Origin: Polyangiaceae bacterium UTPRO1
Lineage (GTDB): Bacteria; Desulfobacterota; Binatia; UTPRO1
Assembly (NCBI GenBank): GCA_002050235.1
Contig: MWST01000035.1
Location: forward strand, 1 to 64,000
DNA length: 64,000 nucleotides
Reading direction: 5' to 3'
Shown here: piece by piece, positions 18,553 through 27,990 of the stretch
How the letters are laid out: every line of letters starts with the position of its first letter
Numbering within the stretch: the stretch's first letter is position 1
The notes under the pieces: model-generated
Seen by the model: only the letters and a program-made list of their open reading frames with translations
The model's database searches: none
What the model was told of the DNA's origin: nothing
Made by a program: the position numbers and the translations under genes

Positions 18553-20908
18553 AGAGAACGCTCAAACTTTTGGACGGGAGATGCTCCGCGAGATTCCCGA
18601 CGCGACCTGCAGACGGGAAAGCGCAGCGGGACATAGCGGACAGTTCGAAGCCGTAGAGAAGCTTGTTTGGAGTATCGTCGACCGCGCATTCAAGGCACAG
18701 GCCGTCCTCACGATCACCTGCACCAAAGTCACCGAAGAGGTTCAGCTCACCGACGTACTCGCCGACGACCGAGCCGTCCTGGCGACTCACTTCGCCGCGT
18801 CCTCACAACAGAGCCATGGGGCTTGGTACATCCCGAAGAGAGAGAATGTTCGTCCCGGAACGGTCCTGTTCCCATACTACTGGCGATTAGACCGCCGCCA
18901 TGCCTGGGGCAATGCAGTGCACGCGTTCGTGCGGCCATGGCTTGAGAAGTCTGCGGATGCGTTGTTCGTGTGGGCTACGTTGGAGCCGTTCTTTGAACGC
19001 GTCTTCGAACCCTTCGCACTCCGCGGCCACCGCGCCGGGCAGCTGACGGTGGAAGATGAAAGGGTGGCGTGGGACTCGAACGCCGAATACCTGGCGTCAC
19101 TGGGAATCGACTGCTCTAAGCAACTTGCTGAGCTGCGTCCTGGCGCTACATGGGTGAGGCTGCCGATTGAGGAGCAGTTGGCTCGCAAGGGCAGGCTGCT
19201 CGATACGCTGATATCGCAATCGAGCTTGGACACAATTCGCCGTCACCGAGTCGTCTGTATCAAGGAACTTGCCCAACGCTACTACGAAAAGAGCGGGCGC
19301 AAGCCGGCCCTCCGCAAGACCGTACTCACCAAGCCATTTCAGCCGACATTGTCGGCATGGTTTGCTGGCGATTGGCTGAGATTTCTTCGCTATATCGGTG
19401 AGGAGCCACACGCCGACGAGAAGATTACAACGGCACTTCCTCACGTACGTCCTTTTGCCAGCGGGCGAACACGCGCAAAGGATGTGGCCCAGCGTACTGG
19501 CATCGACATCGAGGAAATTGACCGCATGCTCGCCACGTACTGGAATCAAACAGACACGGTGTCCCCGATCGATCGCCGGGTCCAGGTTCTGCAGCGGTAT
19601 TGGCAAGTCTTCGACGAAATCCACGCGCGCCAACAGAGCGGAAGTCCGTCACTCTGGGGTCTCGTTGAAGAGGGCGGCTTTGTCGAACTCGATGACGCCG
19701 GCCCACGTGAAGCGCGCCAGAGCGGCTCTTACCGGAAGCTGCTTCCGTCGGACCTCGTGGCGGACATCGATAAGCTATGGGAATCGATCGTCGAACCACG
19801 ATGGCCCGAACGAATCGTCAGCGAGCCCTTCCCGCACGCGCAGATGGCGAAAGCGTTCGGAGCAGCTCTCCAAATGTGGCACGGCTGCGCTCTCACGGCG
19901 TGGTTTGTTTGCGAAGGTCCTTATTCCCGTACCGGGCTCGACGGACTGGCCGAGTATCACGCAAGGGACCTCACCATCCTCAAGGATCTGAAGTGCCCGG
20001 TGGATGAGTCACTCTTCAGCGACTTAGTAGCTGCAGAGAGCAAGCTCGGCCCACCGCAACCGATCTACGAAGATCAATCACGTAGCGAAGTTCTTCCAGG
20101 CATCGCGATCACAACAAGCATCAGCTATGGCAGCCGACGAGATGGATTTGAGTTTCTTCGCGATGTCATTAATCAGCATAGGCGCGAATGGGCCGGTAGG
20201 TATCTCGATGAGTATCTGCACCTACGGTGGGACTCCGAAATCAGAGACGTAGCAGATAAATACAACAGGCATATCGCTGACAAGGGGAACCCCCCCACAC
20301 CAAAGCGATGCGTCATCAATGCCGCAGAAGCCGCGAACCACTGGTTCGCTGGCGACTTCACGATGGTTTATGCAGTGTTGCGGGAGAAGGCACCGCCAAA
20401 GCCAACACGGGTTTGTCTCATGCCGCAGGATCGCCGTGGTTTTGTACGGGCGGTTTTCTTTGCCCTAGGTGGTGAGCCGTTCGAGCGTAAGGTGGTCGTC
20501 GCTAGCCGAGAAGAAGGTGCGGTTCAGGCGCAGGCACAAACGCGACACCATCAGCTTACGCGGCTTGCGCAAGAGTCTCTCGGATATATTCAGATCGAAG
20601 AGGCACTCGGCAGAGCACCGACAATGGAAGAATTTGGGGAGTCGCTGTTCCGCCGAAACGCCGAGCATGTGGCATCCGAAGTCGGGGACGCCTGGGACCG
20701 CTACGTCGCTGCGATTGAGACCGCAAAGCGGTCGCCGTTCCCACCTGCGCAGCACCCCAAGGGTTCGGGTACCATACAAACCACTGTCGTCGAACAAATC
20801 GCGGACCCGATCGCGCACGGACATAACACACCCCCTCAACAGTCCCCGAAGTCGACAACCGTGGAACGCCGATCCTGGATGCAGCGCCTGATGGATCGAA
20901 TGCGCTAG
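18545..20908 (+). CDS. Unknown 787-residue protein coupled to the nuclease-helicase
   Basis: I do not recognise a family. The ATG at 18545 overlaps the helicase stop by eight bases, which indicates translational coupling. The protein contains two copies of a ~50-residue module: residues 238-285 (KELAQRYYEKSGRKP ending AWFAGDWLRFLRYIGE) and 565-613 (RDVADKYNRHIADKG ending HWFAGDFTMVYAVLRE). There is no Walker motif, membrane segment or nuclease motif that I can identify. The C-terminal ~40 residues are Pro/Gln/Ser-rich, then basic. By context it is the partner of the helicase, perhaps the target-recognition or effector subunit. Codon use matches the helicase and differs from the flanking chromosome. 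Confidence 0.8.
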   Translation: MSEENAQTFGREMLREIPDATCRRESAAGHSGQFEAVEKLVWSIVDRAFKAQAVLTITCTKVTEEVQLTDVLADDRAVLATHFAASSQQSHGAWYIPKRENVRPGTVLFPYYWRLDRRHAWGNAVHAFVRPWLEKSADALFVWATLEPFFERVFEPFALRGHRAGQLTVEDERVAWDSNAEYLASLGIDCSKQLAELRPGATWVRLPIEEQLARKGRLLDTLISQSSLDTIRRHRVVCIKELAQRYYEKSGRKPALRKTVLTKPFQPTLSAWFAGDWLRFLRYIGEEPHADEKITTALPHVRPFASGRTRAKDVAQRTGIDIEEIDRMLATYWNQTDTVSPIDRRVQVLQRYWQVFDEIHARQQSGSPSLWGLVEEGGFVELDDAGPREARQSGSYRKLLPSDLVADIDKLWESIVEPRWPERIVSEPFPHAQMAKAFGAALQMWHGCALTAWFVCEGPYSRTGLDGLAEYHARDLTILKDLKCPVDESLFSDLVAAESKLGPPQPIYEDQSRSEVLPGIAITTSISYGSRRDGFEFLRDVINQHRREWAGRYLDEYLHLRWDSEIRDVADKYNRHIADKGNPPTPKRCVINAAEAANHWFAGDFTMVYAVLREKAPPKPTRVCLMPQDRRGFVRAVFFALGGEPFERKVVVASREEGAVQAQAQTRHHQLTRLAQESLGYIQIEEALGRAPTMEEFGESLFRRNAEHVASEVGDAWDRYVAAIETAKRSPFPPAQHPKGSGTIQTTVVEQIADPIAHGHNTPPQQSPKSTTVERRSWMQRLMDRMR

Positions 20909-21048
20909 ATCGCCTGCGTCACCATTGCACGCCCCAATAACCTAGTGCCGTCTGACGGGCAGTGCGCGCCTCACATAATCCATCACAAGAAACGCACACT
21001 GAACAGCCGTTGGCCGCGCTGAATCCATGCGATTCCTTCCTTGCGGGA

Positions 21049-21849
21049 TCAGTCGTCGCTGCAGGCGTCCCAGCTGCCGCCGTCCCGGGTGTCGCGGCTC
21101 GTGCCGCAGACGGCGTCCAGGCTCACGACCGGTCGCCGGTCTGTGGCGAGATCGTCACAGGGTTCGGTGACGCCGCACGCAAGCGAGGCGCCGTTCATCG
21201 TCACCGCAGCGTAGCGCTTGACCATGATCCGCCCGGCGTCGATGCCGTCGAGCCCGTTGCCGGAGACGACCGTATAGTGGCTCACCCTGGCGAGACGATC
21301 GCTGCTGACGCCATCGCCGGCGTTCCCCGTGACGCTGCAGTCGAAGAGGCTCGCCTTCCGGATCGCGTGCGCTCCGTCGCCGCCGTTCCCCGAGATTTGC
21401 GTCGCAAACGCCTGGATCTTGTCGGCGTAGACGCCGGTGCCGGCATTGCCCGCGAGCATCCCGCCGTCCAGCCGTGCGCTCTTGCGGGCGTACACGCCGC
21501 GCCCGGCGTTGTAACCGACCGTCACGTCGACGAGCCGCGCATTCTTCTTGCTGCGGACGCCGCCGGCGCCGCCGGTGAGAGTGCCCGGACCATCGATCCG
21601 ACACGGACCTTTCTCGCAGCTCACGACGTCGTGCGCCGGGTGGCCGATGATCGTGAAGCCGGCCAGGTGAAGGCGCCCTTGGAGCTTCACGGCATCGTCG
21701 TCCGTCGCCGAGCAATCGAGGTCGGCGACGAGAACAGCGGAGCCGCGCACGAACTGTCCGCAGCTCGTAAGCTCGTCCATGGCGTGCGTCTCGACCGGCA
21801 CGACCATGGTTGCAACGACGAGGAACGATACGGAAACGAAGTGGCGCAT
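21049..21849 (-). CDS. Secreted right-handed beta-helix protein
   Basis: This 266-residue protein starts at ATG 21849 with a signal peptide (MRHFVSVSFLVVATMVVPVE, cut near THA). From about residue 85 it has ~22-residue repeats with GNAGTGVYA, GNGGDGAHA, GNAGDGVSS and GNGLDGIDA, typical of parallel right-handed beta-helices of the pectate-lyase-like type. A short N-terminal Cys-containing segment (SCGQFVRGSAVLVADLDC) and C-terminal Cys pairs may form disulfides. No catalytic residues are obvious, so polysaccharide binding or a structural role is possible. A TTG at 21885 would add 12 residues ahead of the signal peptide and is less likely. Confidence 0.85.
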   Translation of the reverse strand: MRHFVSVSFLVVATMVVPVETHAMDELTSCGQFVRGSAVLVADLDCSATDDDAVKLQGRLHLAGFTIIGHPAHDVVSCEKGPCRIDGPGTLTGGAGGVRSKKNARLVDVTVGYNAGRGVYARKSARLDGGMLAGNAGTGVYADKIQAFATQISGNGGDGAHAIRKASLFDCSVTGNAGDGVSSDRLARVSHYTVVSGNGLDGIDAGRIMVKRYAAVTMNGASLACGVTEPCDDLATDRRPVVSLDAVCGTSRDTRDGGSWDACSDD

Positions 21850-22035
21850 GCACGTCGGATAGCCCGAGCGGGGCGGACCCGCCAAGGGAAATCGTGCGCG
21901 ACGGCGCCAGCGCCGCCTCTGACACCTCGGCAGCCGGGAATGTACTGCTCGCGCGAGGCGCCAGCGTCCGCCATGTACTCCGCCCGGGCTTCGCAGAGGC
22001 TCCTCTGCATGCGGGGCGCGGCGATGAGCCGGACC

Positions 22036-23625
22036 TCAGCCGACACCGGGCCGCAGCGTAAACCCCTCGCCGGTCACGATCGCGAATGCCACCAGCGGAA
22101 CGCTGCCGCTCGCGGGCATGCGGATCGGCGCCGTCGCGACATCGAGCACGTCGCGGCGGACGTCGATACCGGGCATTACGCGCACGAGCTCGAGGCCCTC
22201 CACGCCCAGGCGAAAGAGGCCGACCGGCGTCGCGTAGAAGACGTGCTTCCCGGCGGCTACGGCGCGTCGGCCGTCGAAGGTGATCTCGCGCACCCGGGCG
22301 ACGAACTTCGGTGCGCCGCGGCGCTCGATGCGCACGAGGTCGTGCTCGAACCGGATCGCGCCGCCCCGCATCCAATCGCAGGCGAACACTATCGTGCGCG
22401 CGGCGGCGGTGAGGTCGATGAAGCCGCCGGGACCCACGTAGTCGCGAACATCGTCGCTCCGACGCGAGACGTTGACGTTGCCGACGCCGTCGACCTCGAG
22501 CGCGCCGAGGCAGGCGGCGTCGAGGCGCTCGTAGCAGAGGCGGAACATCTCGACGGACGATACGATGCGCTGCGGCGAGAACGCCGCGCCGAAGTACACG
22601 CCGCCTGCCGGCGCGCCGCCGATCGGTCCGCTCTCGACGAGGAGGCGGACCTGCTCGTGGAAGCCGGCATCGATCATCTTCCGGCACGCGTGCTCCGGGA
22701 TGCCGGTACCGATGTTGACGTAGGCGCCGGGCGCGACGTGCTCGGCGACCGTCGCCGCGGCGAGTCGGGCCACCGCGTCGTCGACGGGGCTGCGGATGGG
22801 CGTCACACCCGAGAGCCGGCTCACGAGGTCGGCCGCGGCGCGCGCCTCGACTATCGGCGTCGTGCTCTCGGTCGTGAGCGCCGGCCAGTGCCAACGGTGG
22901 AAGATCCCAGCCGCCTGCTCGGTGTCGGGGTGGTAGACGATAGCGTCGATCATGTCGGCGGGGAGATACACGGCGTCGTAGCCCGGCTCGACCACGAGGC
23001 CGACGTTGGCGATCACGCGACCGCCGTTGCGACGCGCGGCGCGGGCGATCTCGGCGGTCTCGCCGATCATGGCGCAGCGCCGTACGTAGATGTTGCCGGC
23101 GCGGTCGGCGGCGGGAGCATTGAAGATGGCAACGTCGATCGGCGGCATCCGATAGCGCAAACGGTCGCCCTCGACGCTTACGAGCTGTTCGCCGACACCG
23201 GCAACGGGCGATCCCGTACCGACGCGCGGATCGATGAACGTCCCGGTGCCGGTCGCCGTGAGCCACGACTCCTCGCCGCGCCCGAGGGCATCGATGAGGA
23301 GTGCGAGCGTGCCCTGTGGAATGCACTGCAGCTCGCACTCGCCCATCGCGGCGAGGTCGAGCATGGCGCGGTAGGTCTCGAAATGCCCCGTGACGAGGCG
23401 CCTGCAGAGTCCGCGGCGGCCGAGCTCCTCGAGCGTCCCCGACGCCAACCCGCGCCCCCCGTGCCCGCCGAGGTTCACGAGCGTGAGGCCCCGCGGATGA
23501 CCGGTTGCCGCAAACGCTTCGCGCAGCGCCCAGAAGACGATCGACGCCCGCTGGTTCGCACCGAGTCCCGACACCGCGACGACGTCGCCGTCGCGCACGA
23601 GCGCCGCCGCCGCGCGTGCCGTCAT
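22036..23625 (-). CDS. Acyl-CoA:carboxylate CoA-transferase (propionate CoA-transferase type)
   Basis: This 529-residue family I CoA-transferase has alpha and beta halves in one chain. The N-terminal MTARAAAALVRDGDVVAVSG matches the family start, and NLGGHGG and PPIDVAIFNAPAADRAGNIY are typical of the alpha half. The catalytic Glu lies in LLVESGPIGGAPAGG. It moves CoA between acyl-CoA and a free carboxylate. ATG 23625 fits the family start; a GTG at 23745 would add 40 unlikely residues. It lies on the same strand downstream of nrdJ with a 259-base gap, so it is probably transcribed separately. The exact acyl substrate is unknown. Confidence 0.88.
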   Translation of the reverse strand: MTARAAAALVRDGDVVAVSGLGANQRASIVFWALREAFAATGHPRGLTLVNLGGHGGRGLASGTLEELGRRGLCRRLVTGHFETYRAMLDLAAMGECELQCIPQGTLALLIDALGRGEESWLTATGTGTFIDPRVGTGSPVAGVGEQLVSVEGDRLRYRMPPIDVAIFNAPAADRAGNIYVRRCAMIGETAEIARAARRNGGRVIANVGLVVEPGYDAVYLPADMIDAIVYHPDTEQAAGIFHRWHWPALTTESTTPIVEARAAADLVSRLSGVTPIRSPVDDAVARLAAATVAEHVAPGAYVNIGTGIPEHACRKMIDAGFHEQVRLLVESGPIGGAPAGGVYFGAAFSPQRIVSSVEMFRLCYERLDAACLGALEVDGVGNVNVSRRSDDVRDYVGPGGFIDLTAAARTIVFACDWMRGGAIRFEHDLVRIERRGAPKFVARVREITFDGRRAVAAGKHVFYATPVGLFRLGVEGLELVRVMPGIDVRRDVLDVATAPIRMPASGSVPLVAFAIVTGEGFTLRPGVG

Positions 23626-23884
23626 GAAGCGCGGGTTCTCCGGTACTGGACTCGGGTAGCCAGTATCGTGGCAGCGCCAGGTTGCCGTGGCGCGCAGGAC
23701 CTGGGCGAGGAGCCGCACCCTCCCCCACGGCAGTGCCGGAATCACGGCATGGTCCCGGCTGCCCGGTCACCGGGAGACACCGGGCTTCGGTGCCGGCGCT
23801 GCGCCGCCGCGCAGCCGGCGCACGGTACCAGGCGGCTTGCGGCGGGTACTCGCGACCTGGCGATCGCCGGGCGATGGGCGCTCG

Positions 23885-25654
23885 TCAGAGCCGACATGCA
23901 CCCGGATCGCACTTGGCGAAGAGCTCGCGCCCGAGTGGCTCCTCGTCCACCCCGAGCGACAGCACCTGGGCCGGGCTCGTGCCGCAGCGATAGACAGTGA
24001 CGCCCTTGAGGCCGAGCCGCCAGGCCTCGCGGTACGTAGTCGCGACGTCCTCCGGCCGCGCGTGCTCCGGCAGATTCACGGTCTTGGCGACGGCATTGTC
24101 GACGTGGCGCTGAAAGGCCTCCTGCACGGCGAGATGACGCGCCGGCGCGATCTCGGTCGCGGTGGCGAAGCGGGCGTGTACGGCCTCGGGGCCGGGAACG
24201 CCGGCGAGCGTGCCGCAGCGGCGAACGGTCGCGAGCACGTCCTCCGGCGCCGGCGCGTGGGCGCGCACCCAGCGCTCGAAGAGCGGATTCATCTCGACGA
24301 ACGGGGCGCCGCCGAGCGTGTGCCGGCGTCTGTACGCGAGGGCGAAGAGCGGTTCGATGCCGCCGCTCGTGCCGGCGATCACGCTGAGCGTCCCGGTCGG
24401 CGCGATGGAAAGGAGCGTCGCGTTCCGGAGGCGCACGCCGCGCGCCGCATGCACGCTCCGCTCCCAGCCGGGGAAGACGCCGCGGCTCGCAGCGAGCTGC
24501 GACGACGCCGCGCTCGCCTCCGCGGCCATGAAAGCACCGATCTCGTCGGCGAGCTCCACTGCGGCCGCCGAATCGTAGGGGATCCCGAGCTCGATCAGGC
24601 ATTCGGCGAAGCCCATCACGCCGATCCCTATCTTCCTATGAGCGCGTGTCGCCGCCGCTATCGCCGACAGCGGCGGGCGGTTGACCTCGATGACGTCGTC
24701 GAGAAACCTCACGCCGACGCGTACGGCGCGCCGGAAGCGCTCCCAGTCGAGCGCTGCTCCGCTCGGCGCGGCGCGGATCATGTGCGCCAGGTTCACCGAG
24801 CCGAGTACGCAGCTCTCGTACGGCAGCAGCGGCACCTCGCCGCACGGATTGGTCGTCTCGAGCGGACCGGCCGCCGGGACCGGATGGGCGCGATTCATCG
24901 CGTCGAGGAAGAGCAGGCCGGGATCGCCCGTGTCGTACGCCGCAGATACTATGCGGTCGAACACTGCGCCCGCATACGGACGGTCGACGGTCGCTCCGGT
25001 CATCGGGTCGACGACGTCGTAGCGATCGCCCCGGGTCATCGCCTCCATGAAGCGATCGGTGATTCCAACCGAGAGATTGAAGTTGGAGAGGCGGCCGGGC
25101 GTCCTCTTGGCGTCGACGAAGTCGAGGACGTCGGGATGATCGACGCGCAGGACGGCCATGTTGGCGCCGCGGCGACGGCCGCCCTGCTTCACGCGCTCGG
25201 TGGCGCAGTCGAAGATCTCCATGAACGAGAGCGGTCCCGAAGACGTGCCGCCCGTCGCTACGAGAGCGGCGCCGCGGGGGCGCAGATGCGAGAACGCGAA
25301 GCCGGTGCCGCCGCCGGTACGCTGCACGAGCGCCATCGCCCGGAGCGCGCCGAAGATGCTCTCCATCGTGTCCGCGATCGGCAACACGAAACAGGCGGCG
25401 AGCTGTCCGAGGGGAGTGCCGGCATTCATCAGCACCGGTGAGTTCGGCAGGAAGTCCATGCCGACGAGGAGCGCGCGGAACGCCTCCTCCCACTCCGCCG
25501 CGGCTCGGGCGTTGCCGAGCAGGAGCTCGGCCTCGGCGACTGCGCGCGCGACGCGGGCGAAGAGCTCGTCCGGTGTCTCGATCACCCGCCGTGCGGCATC
25601 ACGGCGTAGATAGCGCGCTTCGAGCACGCGCAGCGCTGCGGACGACAGCTCCAC
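23885..25654 (-). CDS. nrdJ: Class II (adenosylcobalamin-dependent) ribonucleotide reductase
   Basis: This 589-residue enzyme reduces ribonucleotides to deoxyribonucleotides with B12, independent of oxygen. Motifs include PNSPVLMNAG, QRTGGGTGFAFSHLRP, RRRGANMAVL, the active-site TTNPCGE, and APTGTLSVIAGTSGGIEP. The C-terminal KCDPGAC holds the redox Cys pair. GTG 25654 is chosen because AGGGGGAAAAC sits directly before it; an ATG at 25702 would add 16 residues without homology. The length matches the short NrdJ variant that lacks an N-terminal ATP cone. I looked for a cobalamin riboswitch or NrdR box upstream and saw neither. Confidence 0.93.
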   Translation of the reverse strand: MELSSAALRVLEARYLRRDAARRVIETPDELFARVARAVAEAELLLGNARAAAEWEEAFRALLVGMDFLPNSPVLMNAGTPLGQLAACFVLPIADTMESIFGALRAMALVQRTGGGTGFAFSHLRPRGAALVATGGTSSGPLSFMEIFDCATERVKQGGRRRGANMAVLRVDHPDVLDFVDAKRTPGRLSNFNLSVGITDRFMEAMTRGDRYDVVDPMTGATVDRPYAGAVFDRIVSAAYDTGDPGLLFLDAMNRAHPVPAAGPLETTNPCGEVPLLPYESCVLGSVNLAHMIRAAPSGAALDWERFRRAVRVGVRFLDDVIEVNRPPLSAIAAATRAHRKIGIGVMGFAECLIELGIPYDSAAAVELADEIGAFMAAEASAASSQLAASRGVFPGWERSVHAARGVRLRNATLLSIAPTGTLSVIAGTSGGIEPLFALAYRRRHTLGGAPFVEMNPLFERWVRAHAPAPEDVLATVRRCGTLAGVPGPEAVHARFATATEIAPARHLAVQEAFQRHVDNAVAKTVNLPEHARPEDVATTYREAWRLGLKGVTVYRCGTSPAQVLSLGVDEEPLGRELFAKCDPGACRL

Positions 25655-25919
25655 GTTTTCCCCCTGATCGCAAGGACGGTGCCAGGCATGCCGGATACGC
25701 ATCAGACGGACGCCGTCTCACGCGGTTGGCAAAGGCGCGACTCCCCTGTCGATCGAATTCCCGCTCATGGGAAGCGCCGCCACTCCCCGGACACGGCGTC
25801 GCCGCTGCCGCCGGACGAAGTCATCGCCCGAGATCGACGCGTACTCATTCGCACGGCTCGGCGGCCGGACGCGTCGACCGGCAGCGCCGGCAGCATGCGC
25901 AGCGTGCGGTGCCCGCTCC
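25655..25919 (-). other. Upstream region of nrdJ
   Basis: This is 265 bases between the receiver gene stop and nrdJ. It contains only a weak hairpin (agacgg and ccgtct, 25704-25718). I see no B12-box, NrdR-box or clear promoter. Confidence 0.4.
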
Positions 25920-26369
25920 TCAGTGGACCGTGGCGTTACCGGCGAACCCCGAAAACCGTTGTGTCAGCTCGTGGATCAACCAGTGCATCGTGTCGTAGTC
26001 GACGGGCTTCTCGACGAGCCATGCGAAGGGGCGCGTCGCCAACTCGTCGTCCAGTGCGACCGGGCGATAGGGCGCAACCAGGATCGCGGGTACCGCAGGT
26101 CTCACGGCGTGCAGGCGATCGACGAGCCAGAGCCCGTTCTCGACCGGCATGTCATGAGCGCACACCAGGATGTCGACCTCCTGGAGACGTTGCAGCTCCG
26201 CGAGCCCGCTCACGCTCGAACACTCGACCACGCGGTGCCCGTCCTCGTGCAGCATGGCCGCGAGAGCGCCCCGGAAACCCGCCTCACGATCGACGAGTAG
26301 AATCGAGATCGCGGAGCATCGGTCCGCCTGGTCCTTCTCGCGGCAGCTCGATGTGGAATGCAGTCCCAT
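25920..26369 (-). CDS. Degenerate response-regulator receiver protein
   Basis: This 149-residue protein has a single receiver domain with no output domain. SILLVDREAGFRGAL is the first strand and turn. The third strand reads DILVCAHDMP, so the usual phosphoacceptor position before MP is occupied by Ala, although an Asp lies two residues later. VEKPV retains the conserved Lys-Pro. It may therefore be a pseudo-receiver, or use the shifted Asp. The start lies inside the histidine kinase gene: ATG 26369 overlaps it by 86 bases, and GTG 26402 is an alternative. Coupled translation with the kinase suggests they act together. Confidence 0.75.
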   Translation of the reverse strand: MGLHSTSSCREKDQADRCSAISILLVDREAGFRGALAAMLHEDGHRVVECSSVSGLAELQRLQEVDILVCAHDMPVENGLWLVDRLHAVRPAVPAILVAPYRPVALDDELATRPFAWLVEKPVDYDTMHWLIHELTQRFSGFAGNATVH

Positions 26370-27990
26370 GCGGCTGCAATCGAGCAAAATCGATGCCGCC
26401 ACCGTGAGCGTCGATGATCTGTCGCACGATCGCGAGGCCGAGTCCGGTGCCGTTGGGCTTGGTCGTCTCGAAGAGCCGAAAAGCGTCGATGTCCACCGGG
26501 AAGCCGGGACCGGTGTCCGTCACGACGATGCCAATCTTGCCGGCGGCGAGGACGCGGCTTGCGATCTCCACCGTGCCGGGACCGTGCTCGATCGCCTCGA
26601 GCGCATTCTTGATCAGATTGTCAAGCACCCGTCGCAACTTTTCCCGATCGGCGCGGATCGGCGGCGGATCGCCGGCATCGACCACGAGGGCGATCCCGCG
26701 CACCGTCGCCTCCGCCTCCCAGAACGACGCCACCTCTTCCAGCAGGCTCGGCAAGCGCACTTCCTCGAGACGCAGCCGCTGCTCGCGAGCGAATCCCTTG
26801 AAGTCGGTAACCAACGCATCGAGGTGCCGTACCGTCGCCGTGAGCTGCTCGACGGACTTGCGCGAGCCGGCGATAGGTTGCTCCGGATCGCGCTCGATGC
26901 GGCGCCGCAGCTGCGCAACCAGCATCGAGACGCCGGCAAGCGGGTTGCCGATGTCGTGGACGATCTTCGTCGTCAGGGCGCCGACGTCGGCGAGCCGCTG
27001 CCGCTGCAACGCTAGCTGGCGGTGACGCTCGCCTTCCTCCTCGACGTGCGCGCGCTCGACCGCCGCGCCGAGCACGTTGGCGATCGCTTGCACGAAGCTC
27101 ACGTCCTCGGGACTGAAGTCGCGCGGCGTCTGCGAATGCACGCTCAAGATTCCGTATGGACCATGCGGCGCGTGGATCATGACGCTGACGCCGGAGACGA
27201 TGCCGTGGTCGCGCAGCATACGTGTCCCGCGAAAGCGCTTCTCCGTGCGCAGGTCGCGCACCACGACGGGCTCGCGCGAGCGCAACACGTACCCGGCTTG
27301 CGAGTCCGGACCGAGATCGACGGCGGCGCGGCCGATGAGCCCCTCCTTCCAACCGACGCCCGCACGCAGCAACAGCCGGTCGCCGCCCGGCGTCAGCTCG
27401 AGGACGCGCACGTGGTCGACGCCGAGCGTACGTGCGACCAGGGCGACGGCCTCGTCCATGAGATCCGGCAGTGCGGTTCGGATCGCGGTCGCACCGAGCT
27501 CCGCCGTCGCCGCCTGCTGCACGGCGCGGACGCGCAGCGCGTTTCGCATGCGGTGCTTCTCGGAGACATCGCGTGCGATGGCGGTGTAGATCACTTCGCG
27601 GCCGACGCGCGCCTCGGAAACGGAGAGCTCGAGCGGCAACGTCGTGCCGTCCTGCCGCCGCCCTGCGACCTCCGTGAGCCTGCCGTGCGCGGACGACGCA
27701 GCGGCCGTCGCGGCGCTCCCTGCATGCGCATCGCGCTCGCTGCCATCCGCGAGCGGCATCAGGATCGAGACGTTCCGTCCGAGCACCTCCTCGGCCCGGT
27801 AACCGAAGATCGCCGCAGCGGCGGCGTTGAAGACAGTGATCTTCCCCTGCGCGTCGAAACCGATGATCGCGTCGCGCGCCGCCGCCAATACCGCCCGCCA
27901 ACGCGCGGCCTCGAGCTCGCGTCCGCGGAGCGCGCTCGCCGTCGCAGTCGGATCATCGAGGGATCGAGTGGCTCGGTTCATCGTGGCCAC
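26284..27990 (-). CDS. PAS-GAF sensor histidine kinase
   Basis: This 568-residue soluble kinase has a PAS domain at about 30-145 (RDAIIGFDAQGKITVFNAAA), a GAF domain at about 165-315 (GVDHVRVLEL, GYVLRSREPVVVRDL, GILSVHSQ), and a dimerisation helix with His345 in KIVHDIGNPLAG. An ATPase domain has LIKNALEAIE (N box), DTGPGFP (G1) and GTGLGLAIV (G2). No membrane segment is seen, so it probably senses a cytosolic ligand or redox state through PAS or GAF. The degenerate receiver gene overlaps its 3' end. ATG 27981 is an alternative start. Confidence 0.92.
   Translation of the reverse strand: MATMNRATRSLDDPTATASALRGRELEAARWRAVLAAARDAIIGFDAQGKITVFNAAAAAIFGYRAEEVLGRNVSILMPLADGSERDAHAGSAATAAASSAHGRLTEVAGRRQDGTTLPLELSVSEARVGREVIYTAIARDVSEKHRMRNALRVRAVQQAATAELGATAIRTALPDLMDEAVALVARTLGVDHVRVLELTPGGDRLLLRAGVGWKEGLIGRAAVDLGPDSQAGYVLRSREPVVVRDLRTEKRFRGTRMLRDHGIVSGVSVMIHAPHGPYGILSVHSQTPRDFSPEDVSFVQAIANVLGAAVERAHVEEEGERHRQLALQRQRLADVGALTTKIVHDIGNPLAGVSMLVAQLRRRIERDPEQPIAGSRKSVEQLTATVRHLDALVTDFKGFAREQRLRLEEVRLPSLLEEVASFWEAEATVRGIALVVDAGDPPPIRADREKLRRVLDNLIKNALEAIEHGPGTVEIASRVLAAGKIGIVVTDTGPGFPVDIDAFRLFETTKPNGTGLGLAIVRQIIDAHGGGIDFARLQPHGTAFHIELPREGPGGPMLRDLDSTRRS

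Larger units (their letters stand above)
15328..20908. other. Putative acquired island (four genes)
   Basis: The block is visibly less GC-rich than both flanks and uses many A/T-ending codons. It is bounded by a strong hairpin on the left and by convergent chromosomal genes on both sides. No integrase, transposase, tRNA or direct repeats were seen at the edges, so the mode of entry is unknown. Confidence 0.6.

Noticed and set aside
15111..21048. Attachment sites or direct repeats bounding the island
   Set aside because: I compared both edges by eye and found no matching repeats, tRNA gene or integrase; only hairpin and spacer sequence is present.
20962..24000. Plus-strand open frame of about 1000 codons opposite the beta-helix and CoA-transferase genes
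   Set aside because: It spans two unrelated genes and their spacer and has no domain pattern; the minus-strand products are clear.
25655..25919. Possible cobalamin riboswitch before the B12-dependent reductase gene
   Set aside because: I could not find the B12-box or the expected stem layout; only one weak hairpin is present.
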